From positions 40,513 to 104,512 of the forward strand of contig SUUG01000020.1 in the NCBI GenBank assembly GCA_015062655.1: a stretch of 64,000 nucleotides of DNA. The letters are read 5' to 3'. Every line of letters starts with the position of its first letter. The first letter of the stretch is position 1. Of this stretch, positions 17,198 through 28,698 are shown in pieces. The position numbers were made by a program, and so were the translations under genes. The DNA comes from Coriobacteriaceae bacterium (GTDB lineage Bacteria > Actinomycetota > Coriobacteriia > Coriobacteriales > Coriobacteriaceae). Below the pieces are notes generated by a model. That model did no database searches, was not told where the DNA came from, and was given only the letters and a program-made list of their open reading frames with translations.

Positions 17198-18613
17198 ATG
17201 AGCGATGATCAAACCCCGCGCCGTCCCGCGGGAATCGGCTCCGACGCGCCGCATCTCGAGTCCGGGCAGACGACGGGGGCGCACGCCGCCGGCCCGTCCC
17301 GTCCGTATGGCATGGGCGAGTCTGCAGGGCAGGTTCCCCCTGTCGGCGCCACCGAGACCGTCCGGCACACGGTCGTGAAGACGAAGACCAAGAAGCTCCC
17401 CGTGTTCGTGGCGGCGCTCGCCGGACTCATACTGGGTGCGGTGCTCGTGATCGCCTTGGTCATGAGCGGGTCGTTCTTCGTCGTGGAGCACGATGGGGGC
17501 ACCGTGGGCTCCGCGTCCGAGAGCTCCGGCGCGCAGACCATCGACATCAACGCGGAGGACACCACCCTCGCCGAGGTCGTCGCTGCGAAGTCGCTTCCCT
17601 CCGTGGTGTCCATCACAGCGCTGACGAGCGGCTCCGATGCGGGCGATATCGCCGCGGCCGCCGATGCCACCGGCAACGTGGGCTCGGGCGTGGTGCTCGA
17701 TGACGACGGGAACATCCTCACGAACTACCACGTGGTGGAGGGCGCCAAGAGCCTGAGCGTGACGCTCGACGGCGGCGAGACCCGCGAGGCGGAGCTCGTG
17801 GGCTCCGATGAGTCGAGCGATCTCGCGGTCATCAAGATCAAGGACACCTCCGGCCTCGAGCTGACGCCGATCGCGATCGGCGATTCGGACGACCTCAAGG
17901 TGGGCGAGTGGGTCATGGCCATCGGCAGCCCCTTCGGCAACGAGCAGTCCGTTTCCACCGGCATCGTGAGCGCGCTCTACCGTTCGACGGCGCTGCCGAG
18001 CTCCACGGGCACGAGCATCTACGCCAACATGATCCAGACGGATGCCGCCATCAACCCCGGCAACTCGGGGGGCGCGCTCGTCGATAGCGACGGCGAGCTC
18101 ATCGGCATCAACTCGGTGATCGAGAGCTATTCGGGCTCGAGCTCGGGCGTGGGCTTCGCGATTCCCGTCAACTACGCGAAGAACATCGCCGACCAGATCA
18201 TCGCCGGCAAGACCCCGGTGCACCCCTACCTGGGCGTGACCCTCACAAGTGCGAGGATGCGCTCCGGTGAGGCCGCGGGCGCGAGCGTTGTAGCCGTGGA
18301 GGAGGGCGGACCGGCCGCTGAGGCGGGGATCCGCAAGGGCGATGTCATCACGGCGATCGACGGCACCGCGGTGTCCTCGGCCGACGGGCTCATCATCGCC
18401 CTCCGCGAGCACGCGGTGGGCGACACGGTGGAGCTCACGGTCTCGCGCGACGGCGAGCAGAAGGACGTGAGCGTCGAGCTCGGGTCCGACGAAGCGTTGC
18501 AGAGCTCCCAGCGGCAGGATGCCACCGAGGGCGACGGTTCCGGCAACGGCATGAGCCGCGACGAGCTCCTCGAGTACCTGCAGGAGCTGCTCGGCCGCCA
18601 GGGACAGCGGTAA
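17198..18613 (+). CDS. HtrA/DegP-family membrane-anchored serine protease
   Basis: 471 residues, ATG 17198 with GAAAGGA upstream. A Pro-rich cytoplasmic tail of about 65 residues is followed by one membrane helix (VFVAALAGLILGAVLVIALV), an outer trypsin-like domain and a C-terminal PDZ domain (about 340-440). The catalytic triad can be placed at His178 (NYHVVEGA), Asp208 (SSDLAVIKI) and Ser290 (NPGNSGGAL). Such proteases degrade or refold damaged proteins outside the cell membrane. The gene stands alone, followed by two palindromic repeats. Confidence 0.95.
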   Translation: MSDDQTPRRPAGIGSDAPHLESGQTTGAHAAGPSRPYGMGESAGQVPPVGATETVRHTVVKTKTKKLPVFVAALAGLILGAVLVIALVMSGSFFVVEHDGGTVGSASESSGAQTIDINAEDTTLAEVVAAKSLPSVVSITALTSGSDAGDIAAAADATGNVGSGVVLDDDGNILTNYHVVEGAKSLSVTLDGGETREAELVGSDESSDLAVIKIKDTSGLELTPIAIGDSDDLKVGEWVMAIGSPFGNEQSVSTGIVSALYRSTALPSSTGTSIYANMIQTDAAINPGNSGGALVDSDGELIGINSVIESYSGSSSGVGFAIPVNYAKNIADQIIAGKTPVHPYLGVTLTSARMRSGEAAGASVVAVEEGGPAAEAGIRKGDVITAIDGTAVSSADGLIIALREHAVGDTVELTVSRDGEQKDVSVELGSDEALQSSQRQDATEGDGSGNGMSRDELLEYLQELLGRQGQR

Positions 18614-18639
18614 GCTGGTCGATCGAGGTGCTCGTCCCA

Positions 18640-18702
18640 GATGCCGAGCGTTCGCAACTCGGCATCTGGAGCGCATATCATGCGATATTACGAACGCTCG
18701 GC
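18640..18702. repeat. dispersed palindromic repeat, copy 4 (paired with copy 5)
   Basis: Left arm GATGCCGAGCGTTCGCAACT, right arm ATATTACGAACGCTCGGC. 26 bases after the htrA-like stop codon. Confidence 0.9.
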
Positions 18703-18713
18703 TCCCGCCTGGG

Positions 18714-18780
18714 GATGCCGAGCGTTCGTCATTCCGCGTAATCGGCGCGAAAAGTGCCGAGTTACGAACGCGCGGCATCG
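18714..18780. repeat. dispersed palindromic repeat, copy 5
   Basis: Left arm GATGCCGAGCGTTCGTCATT, right arm GAGTTACGAACGCGCGGCAT, 11 bases after copy 4. The 254 bases after it, up to rnfC, are AT-richer and hold a TGAAGCGCTTCA palindrome (about 18806), probably part of the rnf control region; no gene was seen. Confidence 0.9.
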
Positions 18781-19034
18781 ATGATAGTGGGGTGCTTTAG
18801 AGAGTGAAGCGCTTCAAATTTAGATTACAGGCGGCGTGAAAAAGCTGGCAACAGGTGATGAAATGAGTCGTAAATATCGAAGAAACACCAGCTCATGACC
18901 GATATGAACTCGTATTGACCCTACCGGCCGAATCCGTTCAAAAAGCGCTAAAATATGGAGCAAATGTCGCGAGCGTCCCTGGCACCCGTGCCGGGGGCGC
19001 TTAAGGCTGGAAGAGGAGAGCAGGAAGGGGAGAG

Positions 19035-20369
19035 ATGTTCACTCTTCATAAGACGAGAGGCGGTGTGCATCCACCTCAGCTCAAGGACATGCGCGATTAC
19101 GCGTGCAAGTTCATTGATGCCCCGCAGCGGGTCAGGATCCCGCTGAACATGCACATCGGCGCCCCGTGCCATCCGGTGGTGAAGCCGGGAGACCACGTGT
19201 ACGTGGGCACGCTGATCGGCGAGGGGCAGGGGCTCTACGCGCCCGTGCACGCGAGCATCTCCGGCACGGTGGTCGGCACCGACGAGGAGAAGCTCCCCAC
19301 CGGTGCCATGGCGCAGGTCGTGGTGATCGACTCCGATGGAAAGATGCAGCCCGACCCTGAGCTCAAGGCGCCCAGCTACCGCACCAAAGACGAGTTCATC
19401 GACGTGGTCCGCGCCTCGGGCACGGTCGGTCTCGGCGGCGCGGCGTTCCCCACCTGGTTCAAGATGCGCGCACCCGAGGGCAAGCGCTTCGAGTACCTCG
19501 TGGTCAACGGCATGGAGTGCGAGCCCTATATCACGAGCGACTTCCGCCAGATGATGGAGCATCCCGACCGCGTGGCCGGCGGCGTGCACCGCATCGCCGA
19601 AGCGCTCGACATCCCGGCCGCCGTGATCGGCGTTGAGGACAACAAGCCCGAGGCTGTCGAGCGCCTGCGCGAGACCATCAAGGCGAACGGATGGGACGAC
19701 CGCGTCGAGGTCATGTCCATCCCCACCAAGTATCCCGCGGGCGGCGAGAAGGTCCTCATCCACGCCGCCACGGGCCGCGACGTGCCTGCCGGCGGCCTGC
19801 CCGTCGATGCGGGCTGCCTCGTCATCAACGTGACCACGGCCGCGCGCGTCGAGTACTTCTGCCAGACCGGGCGCCCGCTCGTCTTCAAGGTGATGACGAT
19901 CGCCGGCGATTGCGTCAAGAACCCGGGCAACTACCTCGTGCCGATCGGCATGTCCGTCCGCGACATCATCGAGTCGGCCGGCGGCCTCACCGAGGAACCG
20001 CGCAAGATCATCATGGGCGGGCCGATGATGGGCCGCACCCTCGATGACATCGACTGCCCGGTCATCAAGGCCAACAACGCGATCCTTCTGCTGAGCGACA
20101 GCGCCGTGCTCCCCGAGGAGACCGCCTGCATCCGTTGCGGCCGTTGCGTGCGCGCCTGCCCGCTCGGCCTCATGCCGTTCGCGCTCGACGCCGCCGGGCG
20201 CCGCCAGGACGTCGTCGCCCTGGACGAGCACGCGGTCATGAACTGCATGGAGTGCGGCTCGTGCGTGTACGCCTGCCCGGCGCACCGCCGCATCGTGGCG
20301 AGCATCCGCGGGGGCAAGGTGCTCTACCGCAGTGAGACCGCCCGCCTGACCCAGCCGAAGGAGGCCTGA
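19035..20369 (+). CDS. rnfC: Rnf electron transport complex subunit C
   Basis: 444 residues, ATG 19035 after GAAGGGGAGAG. RnfC is the peripheral NADH- and FMN-binding, iron-sulfur subunit of the ion-pumping ferredoxin:NAD oxidoreductase. Visible are GGVHPPQLKD at the N-terminus, the NADH/FMN region GLGGAAFPTWFKM, and two 4Fe-4S motifs near the C-terminus (CIRCGRCVRACP about residue 365, CMECGSCVYACP about 405). It opens the rnf operon, six bases before rnfD. Confidence 0.97.
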   Translation: MFTLHKTRGGVHPPQLKDMRDYACKFIDAPQRVRIPLNMHIGAPCHPVVKPGDHVYVGTLIGEGQGLYAPVHASISGTVVGTDEEKLPTGAMAQVVVIDSDGKMQPDPELKAPSYRTKDEFIDVVRASGTVGLGGAAFPTWFKMRAPEGKRFEYLVVNGMECEPYITSDFRQMMEHPDRVAGGVHRIAEALDIPAAVIGVEDNKPEAVERLRETIKANGWDDRVEVMSIPTKYPAGGEKVLIHAATGRDVPAGGLPVDAGCLVINVTTAARVEYFCQTGRPLVFKVMTIAGDCVKNPGNYLVPIGMSVRDIIESAGGLTEEPRKIIMGGPMMGRTLDDIDCPVIKANNAILLLSDSAVLPEETACIRCGRCVRACPLGLMPFALDAAGRRQDVVALDEHAVMNCMECGSCVYACPAHRRIVASIRGGKVLYRSETARLTQPKEA

Positions 20370-20374
20370 GCGAT

Positions 20375-21307
20375 ATGAACCTCATCAACGAAGCCTCCCC
20401 GCATCTGCACGGGCGCCAGTCCACGCAGCTCATCATGGGCTGCGTCATCGTGGCGCTGCTGCCCACGCTCGTGGCGGCCACCGTGCTCTACGGCATCGAC
20501 GCGCTCGTGCTGACGCTCACCTGCGTTGTCACGGCCATCGTCTGCGAGCAGGTCTGCTGCATGCTCATGCGCCGGAAGTCGACGGTCGGGGATCTCTCCT
20601 GCATCGTCACGGCGATCCTGCTCGCCTTCACGCTGCCGGCGACCTGCGCCCTGTGGGTCGCGGCGCTCGGCACCGCCTTCGCGATCGTCGTCGTGAAAAT
20701 GCTCTTCGGTGGCATAGGCAACAACTTCGCGAACCCGGCGGTGGCCGGCCGCGTGTTCATCATGGTCGCCCTGCCCTCGGCGCTCTCGAGCTATCCGGAC
20801 ACGGTGCTCAAGTCGGTCGACGCCGTGTCGAGCGCGACCCCGCTCGCGATGGCCGCCTCGGGCGACATGCCCCTGAGTATCATGAACCTCGCCCTCGGCG
20901 CTCACGCGGGCGCACTCGGCGAGACCTGCCTGGTCACGCTGCTCGCCGGCTATGTGTTCCTGCTCGTCATGAAGGTCGTGGACGGCTGGGCCACCCTGCC
21001 CTTCATCGCCACGGTCGGCCTCATCATGGGGCTCTCGGGCCAGGACGCGGTCTTCCACCTGCTCGCCGGCGGCCTCGCCCTCGGCGCGTTCTTCATGGCG
21101 ACGGACTACACCACCACGCCCATGACGCCCCAGGGCAAGGTCATCTTCGGCATCGGCTGCGGCCTCATCACGGCGCTTGTGCGCATCTTCGCGCCCGCGC
21201 CCGAGGGCGTGGCCTTCTCCATCCTGTTCATGAACCTGTTCGTGCCGCTGATCGACCGCTACACGCGCTCTCAGCTGGTGGGAGGTGCCAAGCATGACAT
21301 CATCTAA
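20375..21307 (+). CDS. rnfD: Rnf complex subunit D
   Basis: 310 residues, integral membrane subunit with about eight to ten helices. The SATPL motif near residue 152 contains the Thr to which FMN is bound covalently in this family (VDAVSSATPLAM). The final PLIDRYTR is also typical. It overlaps rnfG by 14 bases. Confidence 0.95.
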   Translation: MNLINEASPHLHGRQSTQLIMGCVIVALLPTLVAATVLYGIDALVLTLTCVVTAIVCEQVCCMLMRRKSTVGDLSCIVTAILLAFTLPATCALWVAALGTAFAIVVVKMLFGGIGNNFANPAVAGRVFIMVALPSALSSYPDTVLKSVDAVSSATPLAMAASGDMPLSIMNLALGAHAGALGETCLVTLLAGYVFLLVMKVVDGWATLPFIATVGLIMGLSGQDAVFHLLAGGLALGAFFMATDYTTTPMTPQGKVIFGIGCGLITALVRIFAPAPEGVAFSILFMNLFVPLIDRYTRSQLVGGAKHDII

Positions 21308-21896
21308 CGCGCCTGCGCGCGCGGGCTGGTTCGCGCGCAAGAAGAACGGGGCGGTGTACACCTGCGTGGCGCTGCTCATCGTGACCGGCGTGGCCGCCGG
21401 CGCGACCGCGGTCGCCAACGTGAGCCTCTACGACGCGTTCAAGGCCTCCGACATCGCGCTCGAGGAGAGCAAGGGCGGCGCCCAGCGCGCGCTCATCTTC
21501 CCCGAGGCCGCATCGTTCGAGGCGGTCAAGGCGCCCGAAATCGAGGGGCTCAACTCCGTGTACCAGTCCGATGCCGGCGACTTCGTCTTCGACGTGCAGG
21601 CGGAGGGCTACCACGGGGACGTGGAGCTCATGATCGGTATCACGGCCGACGGCAAGGTCGCCGGGATCCAGATCGTGGAGGAGGACGAGACCGAGGGGAT
21701 CGGCACCAACGCGCTGACCGACGAGTTCTTCGCGAGCTTCAAGGACCTCGACGCCACGGGCACGCTCACGGTCGAGGAGGCCGGCTCCGGCGAGACCCAC
21801 GTCGACGGCGTCTCCGGTGCGACCTTCACCTCGAACGCCGTGGTTGCTGACCTGAACATCGCCTTTGAGGCCTTCGCGGAAGTGGGGGGTAACTAA
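21294..21896 (+). CDS. rnfG: Rnf complex subunit G
   Basis: 200 residues from ATG 21294 with GGAGGTGCC upstream (a GTG at 21285 is less likely). One N-terminal membrane helix and an outer FMN-binding domain. The covalent flavin site SGAT(x)T is present as VSGATFTSNAV. The start overlaps rnfD and the stop lies one base before the rnfE start, so translation is coupled. Confidence 0.95.
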   Translation: MTSSNAPARAGWFARKKNGAVYTCVALLIVTGVAAGATAVANVSLYDAFKASDIALEESKGGAQRALIFPEAASFEAVKAPEIEGLNSVYQSDAGDFVFDVQAEGYHGDVELMIGITADGKVAGIQIVEEDETEGIGTNALTDEFFASFKDLDATGTLTVEEAGSGETHVDGVSGATFTSNAVVADLNIAFEAFAEVGGN

Positions 21897-21897
21897 G

Positions 21898-22554
21898 ATG
21901 GCGCTCAATCCCAATCTCGCCCGCGAGCAGGATCGGCGGATTCTCGACGCGGTGCACACCCGCACCTTCCTCGTGGTGGCCGCCGCGCTGCCGGGCCTCG
22001 CCGTCGCGAAGACGCTCGTGGACGGCGCGGTCATGGGCGCTGCCGTGGCCGTGTCCATCGTCTGCGCTGCTGTGATCTGCCGGCTCGTCCCGCGCTTCAC
22101 GGGGCTCGTCGCCCGGATCCCGGTGGCCCTCATGCTGAACCTCGCCATGGCGGTGCTCGTGAGCTTCGCGGTGCGCGTGGTCGCGCCCGTCACGCACCAG
22201 GCGCTCGGCATCTACCTGGTGCTTGCGAGCGGGAGCGGTATGGCAGCCCTGCTCGCGGCCGAGCTGAACCTGCCCGAGGGGGCGCCGCGCTTCTCCGTGG
22301 CCGATATCGCGACGGCCGCCGTGGCCGCGGTCGCGGTGCTCGCCGTGTGCGGCTGCGTGACGGAGCTCCTCTCCACGGGTCAGGTGCTCGGGCTCACGGT
22401 GGCCCCGCTGGCAGCCTCTCCGATCGCGGTCTTCGGGAAGCCGGCGGGCTCTCTTTTGATCCTCGCCCTCGTGGCCGCGCTGGTTCAGGCGACGGAGCGG
22501 AGCTCCGATTCCGCCGCCCCCGCCGCTGATGGGAAGGAAGGTGGGCGCGCATGA
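21898..22554 (+). CDS. rnfE: Rnf complex subunit E
   Basis: 218 residues from ATG 21898. Integral membrane subunit of the RnfA/E (NqrD/E) family, homologous to RnfA, with about six helices. Family members begin with short NP-rich termini as here (MALNPNLAREQDRR). It overlaps rnfA by four bases (ATGA). The C-terminal 20 residues are hydrophilic. Confidence 0.9.
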   Translation: MALNPNLAREQDRRILDAVHTRTFLVVAAALPGLAVAKTLVDGAVMGAAVAVSIVCAAVICRLVPRFTGLVARIPVALMLNLAMAVLVSFAVRVVAPVTHQALGIYLVLASGSGMAALLAAELNLPEGAPRFSVADIATAAVAAVAVLAVCGCVTELLSTGQVLGLTVAPLAASPIAVFGKPAGSLLILALVAALVQATERSSDSAAPAADGKEGGRA

Positions 22555-23153
22555 GCCTCATCAATGCGATCTTCACTGCCGCGTTCGATAACAATCTCGT
22601 GTTCACGCAGGTCATTGGGCTTGTGAGTGTGATCATTCTCGCAGGGCGGCCGTTTGACGCGGTGCGTTTTGGCTGCCTGCTGGGGCTCGCCACGGCCGCG
22701 TCGGGCATTCTTGGCTCGGCGCTCTACGCCGGGTTCCTCGCCCCCTGGGGCACGGCCTACTTCGCGCCGGCGGTGATCGCGGTGCTGAACGCGGCCATCG
22801 TGTACGCCGCGTCGGCCGTGATGTCGTGCGGCCTTGCGGGCGCCGACCGCCTGGCGGCGCTGCGCCGCGGCGGCATGCTCTCGGCGAGCGCGGCGCTTCT
22901 CGGCGTCACGCTCTCGAACACGGTGGCGTTCGACGCGGGAACGGCGACGGCGGAGACCCTCATGGGCACGGCGATCGGCTCCGGTGCGGGCGTGTTCCTC
23001 GCCGTGGTGCTGTTCGCGCTCGTGCGCCAGCGCGTGGACGACGCCCTCGTTCCCAAGGCCCTGCGCGGCCTGCCCATCTCGCTCGTGACCGCCTCGCTCA
23101 TGGCGTTGGCCTTCTCGGGCGTGGCGGGCATCGCCGGCGGCATGTTCGCGTAA
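22551..23153 (+). CDS. rnfA: Rnf complex subunit A
   Basis: 200 residues, ATG 22551 overlapping the rnfE stop. Integral membrane protein with six predicted helices; NNLVFTQVIGL at the N-terminus is close to the NNFVLSQFLGI-type start of RnfA/NqrE, whose symmetrical Cys or hydrophobic gate binds a 2Fe-2S cluster between A and E. Followed after 12 bases by a very short membrane protein gene. Confidence 0.93.
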   Translation: MSLINAIFTAAFDNNLVFTQVIGLVSVIILAGRPFDAVRFGCLLGLATAASGILGSALYAGFLAPWGTAYFAPAVIAVLNAAIVYAASAVMSCGLAGADRLAALRRGGMLSASAALLGVTLSNTVAFDAGTATAETLMGTAIGSGAGVFLAVVLFALVRQRVDDALVPKALRGLPISLVTASLMALAFSGVAGIAGGMFA

Positions 23154-23165
23154 GGAGGATGTGAG

Positions 23166-23297
23166 ATGGATCCGCTGATTCAGACCGTGGTCCCGCCCAT
23201 CATCGCCGTGATGGCCGTGGCTGTTCCCGCTGTGGTGCTCGCCGTGGTGTCGGGTGTCGCCCGTCGCGCCGAGTACGAGGAGCGCGCGGGGGAGTAG
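23166..23297 (+). CDS. 43-residue membrane protein at the rnfB position
   Basis: ATG 23166 with AAGGAGGATGTGAG upstream, an excellent ribosome-binding site. It encodes one hydrophobic helix (VVPPIIAVMAVAVPAVVLAV) and an acidic and basic tail (ARRAEYEERAGE). In canonical rnfCDGEAB operons the gene after rnfA is rnfB, whose protein starts with a single membrane anchor followed by iron-sulfur domains. Here only the anchor-like part is present. It could be a shortened RnfB-like anchor or an unrelated small subunit. Confidence 0.65.
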   Translation: MDPLIQTVVPPIIAVMAVAVPAVVLAVVSGVARRAEYEERAGE

Positions 23298-23328
23298 GGG
23301 CTTCGAAGCCCGATAGGGGTTTGTGTGT

Positions 23329-23358
23329 GGCGGCGCGCCTTCGGGTGCGCCGCTTTTT
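23329..23358 (+). terminator. rho-independent terminator of the rnf operon
   Basis: GCGGCGC pairs with GCGCCGC around a CTTCGGG-type loop, followed by TTTTT. Confidence 0.8.
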
Positions 23359-23506
23359 CGTGGCGGCGCGGGTTCGGGCGCGGGCGCGCCGTCCCCATGG
23401 GCCGTCCGCCGCTGCGGCTGTCAGGAGACCGCGCAGGTGGCAAAGGGGGCAACGCATTTTGTCACCACGCGTTGGGCACGCGGGGCCGCTCGAGGTCGCC
23501 GCGTTC

Positions 23507-23644
23507 ATGGAGGGGCGCGGCCGACGAGGCGAGCTGCCCCGCGACCTGATGTATCGGGTGGTGATCCCGCATTGGCGGTGGATCAGCCTTGGGTTCCTCG
23601 CGGTGTTCGCCGCGGTGCTCCTCATGCCGCTGCTTTTGTATTGA
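23507..23644 (+). CDS. possible small membrane protein
   Basis: A 45-codon frame with a plausible basic N-terminus (LPRDLMYRVVIPHWRW) and one C-terminal hydrophobic helix (ISLGFLAVFAAVLLMPLLLY). The only ribosome-binding site candidate (GAGGTCG) is too far away. The hydrophobic end makes it more gene-like than its surroundings, but no family was recognised. It may be a remnant. Confidence 0.25.
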   Translation: MEGRGRRGELPRDLMYRVVIPHWRWISLGFLAVFAAVLLMPLLLY

Positions 23645-23700
23645 CGTGTGCGGATGGGCGCGAGTCTGCCGATGGGCCCGGGCTGCGCGTTGCGGTGAAT

Positions 23701-23990
23701 TGGGTTGCGGCGGATTGCTATGTGACGGATTGCTTGCGGCGGATTGCTTTGCGGCGAAATAGTGAGGTTGGGAACCCGAAACGTCATGTTTTTTGAGGTT
23801 GGGACCTGGCGTGTCCCGAACCTTGAAAAACGTGACGGTGTTGACCTGGGGATTTGTGCGATGTGCGTTATCGTCATGCTCCCAACCTCGATATTTCGAC
23901 GCAAACAACGGCCTGTGTTGCGGGCGCAAGTCCGCTGTCGAAGGACGCAGCGCTGCAGGCGCCGGCCCGCCATCGAAGCGCACCGTGTTG
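23701..23990. repeat. nested inverted repeats and short tandem repeats
   Basis: GGATTGCTNNGNGGCGGATTGC-type short repeats occupy 23709-23756. An outer inverted repeat pairs GCGAAATAGTGAGGTTGGGA (23754-23773) with TCCCAACCTCGATATTTCG (23880-23898). Inside it a second pair runs CGTCATGTTTTTTGAGGTTG (from 23782) against CGAACCTTGAAAAACGTGAC (to 23836). Degenerate units resembling GTTGCAGGTGCCGGCCTGCT follow to 23990. The whole 1,056-base gap from rnf to ligA holds no other feature apart from the weak small frame at 23507. Confidence 0.75.
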
Positions 23991-24287
23991 CAGGTGCCGG
24001 CCTGCTGTCGACGGGCACCGGCTGCGGCGATGCCCGAACCGCCGTCTCCGAGCGCACCGAGGCCACGCCATCGTCCCGTCGGCCCAAAACACCCCGTCCT
24101 CACTCGCTGTCTGACCCGCTCTCGTTCAGCCGTCCAGCCCGCCGCCCGCCCCGCCTGCGCCCCGCCACCCATCCGCACCGCGTGCCTCGGACTTGTCGCA
24201 CCTCCCCTCCCACCGCCATGGGGACTTGGTCGCATGCCGTGGCGGATCCGCGTGCGTCTCCGCACGGGCTGGTATCCTTGTGGCTGA

Positions 24288-26567
<2,280 letters not shown>

Positions 26568-26622
26568 GGCGGCCACGTGCGCGCCCCGGTCCGCCCGGTG
26601 CCCGGGACCGATGCTGATGCTG

Positions 26623-26687
26623 GATGCTGAGCGTTCGTAACTCGGCCTTTTTTGCGCTGAGAACGCCGTTTTACGAACGCTCGCGAT
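26623..26687. repeat. dispersed palindromic repeat, copy 6
   Basis: Left arm GATGCTGAGCGTTCGTAACT, right arm GTTTTACGAACGCTCGCGAT, separated by a T-rich loop (CCTTTTTTGCG). Confidence 0.9.
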
Positions 26688-26832
26688 CCATCTTGATGGG
26701 GGATGCGCGTTCCGTCCCGTCCAAATGTGAGGAAATGCGGCCCGTCGCCATGCGGGCCGCATGCGGCCGGGCGCAGCGGGAAGATATGAAGATAGCCAAA
26801 TCAAACTTGCATGGGGAGCACGGGGGACGAGC

Positions 26833-28698
26833 GTGAGGGATTTTCAGCGACTGTTATCGTATCTGGGACCGAAGCACCGGCTCGAGGCCATCATCGGTGT
26901 GGTGATCGTCGCGGTCGAGACCTCGCTCGAGCTCTTGATCCCCGTCCTCATGGCCGGCATCATCGACACGGGCATCGTCCAGGGAGACATCGGATTCATC
27001 TTGCGCCAGGGCTCCCTCATGGCCGCGCTCGCCCTGCTCGCCCTCGCGCTCGGATTCAGCTACGCCCGGTTCTCGTCGCGCGCGGCCGTGGGCCTCGGCG
27101 AGAACCTCCGCCGCGCCGAATACGATGCCATCCAGCGCTTCGCCTTCCAAAACCTCGACCGCTACCAGACGTCCTCCCTGGTCACGCGCATGACCACCGA
27201 CATCACGGTGATCCAGAACGCGTTCTCCAACGGCTTCCGCCCCATGGTGCGCGGCCCCGTGATGCTTGTCATGGGCCTCCTCTACGCGAGCTGCATGAAC
27301 GCCGAGCTCGCCGGCGTCTTCTTCACACTCCTGCCCGTCCTCGCGATCGCGCTCGCGCTCATCACCCGCCGCGTGGCGCCGCTCTACCGCGACCTGCAGA
27401 CCTCGATGGACGAGCTCAACGGCGTGCTGCGTGAGGACTTCACGGCCATCCGCGCCGTCAAGGCCTATGTGCGCGAGGACCACGAGCGCGAGGTCTTCGG
27501 CGCGGTGAACGGCCGCCTCGCCGCCACCTCCACGCGCACCTTCGGCACGGCCGTGCTGAACCTGCCACTCTTCCAGCTCGCGATGTACGCCGCGGCCACG
27601 CTCGTGCTCTGGGTGGGCGGGCAGATGATCCTCGACGGCCGGCTCATGGTGGGCGAGCTCACCGGCTTCATGAGCTACGTGCTGCAGATCATGAACTCGC
27701 TGATGATGATCTCGAATGTGTTCCTGCTGCTCACCCGCGCCCTCACGAGCGTGGCGCGCGTGGGCGAGGTGCTCGACGAGGTGCCGGCGCTCGCCTCGCC
27801 CGACGCCTCCCGCGCGCTCACGGAGGTGCCCGACGGCTCCGTCGCCTTCCGCGACGTGTCCTTCCGCTACCGCGCCGACGCGCAGGAGAACGTGCTCGAG
27901 CGCATCGACCTCGAGGTCCCCGCCGGCAGCTGGCTCGGCATCCTGGGCGGCACGGGGTCGGGCAAGAGCTCGCTCGTCCAGCTCATCCCGCGCCTTTACG
28001 ACGTGAGCGGCGGCGCCGTCCTCGTGGGCGGCCACGACGTCCGGGGCTACGACCTCGCCGCGCTCCGCGACGCCGTGGGCATCGTGCTGCAGAACAACGT
28101 GCTCTTCACCGGCACCGTCCGCGAGAACCTGCTGTGGGGGAACGAGGGCGCCACCGACGAGGAGCTGCTCGAGGCCTGCCGCCTCGCCTGCGCCGACGAG
28201 TTCCTCGACCGCATCGGCGGGCTCGATGGCGACCTCGGTCAGGGCGGCGCCGGCGTCTCAGGCGGTCAGCGCCAGCGCCTATGCATCGCCCGGACCCTGC
28301 TCAAGCGCCCGCGCGTGCTGATCTTCGACGACTCCACGAGCGCGGTCGACATGGCGACGGAGGCGCGGATCCGCGCGAACCTCGCGGCCATCGAGGGCGT
28401 GACCCTCGTCGTCATCGCCCAGCGGATCACCTCCGTGATGGATGCCGACCGCATCGCCGTGCTTGACGACGGGCGGATCCACGGCGTGGGAACGCACGAT
28501 GAGCTGCTGGCCGCAGACGAGATCTACCAGGAGATCTACGCTTCGCAGATGGAGTTCGCCGCGCCGGTCGCCTCCGGTGCTGCTGGCGGCCTCGACGCCT
28601 CCGCCGACCCCGGCGCCCCCGCCGATCCCGCGGCGCCCGGCCCCACGACCCCGGCGCTCCGCACCGCAACCGCGAGGGGAGGTGAGGCCCATGCCTAG
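26833..28698 (+). CDS. heterodimeric ABC exporter subunit with degenerate ATPase site
   Basis: 621 residues from GTG 26833 (VRDFQRLLSYLG; GGGGACGAG upstream). An N-terminal exporter membrane domain (six helices) is fused to an ATPase domain with Walker A GGTGSGKSS near residue 373 and signature VSGGQRQR. The catalytic Glu after Walker B is replaced by Asp500 (LIFDDSTSAVD) and the switch His by Gln530 (VIAQRI). This is the degenerate-site half known from TM287/288 and BmrCD-type transporters. A Pro/Ala-rich tail of about 35 residues ends the protein. The next gene overlaps its stop and encodes the canonical half. Substrate unknown. Confidence 0.93.
   Translation: MRDFQRLLSYLGPKHRLEAIIGVVIVAVETSLELLIPVLMAGIIDTGIVQGDIGFILRQGSLMAALALLALALGFSYARFSSRAAVGLGENLRRAEYDAIQRFAFQNLDRYQTSSLVTRMTTDITVIQNAFSNGFRPMVRGPVMLVMGLLYASCMNAELAGVFFTLLPVLAIALALITRRVAPLYRDLQTSMDELNGVLREDFTAIRAVKAYVREDHEREVFGAVNGRLAATSTRTFGTAVLNLPLFQLAMYAAATLVLWVGGQMILDGRLMVGELTGFMSYVLQIMNSLMMISNVFLLLTRALTSVARVGEVLDEVPALASPDASRALTEVPDGSVAFRDVSFRYRADAQENVLERIDLEVPAGSWLGILGGTGSGKSSLVQLIPRLYDVSGGAVLVGGHDVRGYDLAALRDAVGIVLQNNVLFTGTVRENLLWGNEGATDEELLEACRLACADEFLDRIGGLDGDLGQGGAGVSGGQRQRLCIARTLLKRPRVLIFDDSTSAVDMATEARIRANLAAIEGVTLVVIAQRITSVMDADRIAVLDDGRIHGVGTHDELLAADEIYQEIYASQMEFAAPVASGAAGGLDASADPGAPADPAAPGPTTPALRTATARGGEAHA

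Noticed and set aside
18613..18800. Palindromes as simple terminators of htrA
   Set aside because: The same element also lies between divergent genes and inside a coding frame; T tracts are in the loop, not after the stem.
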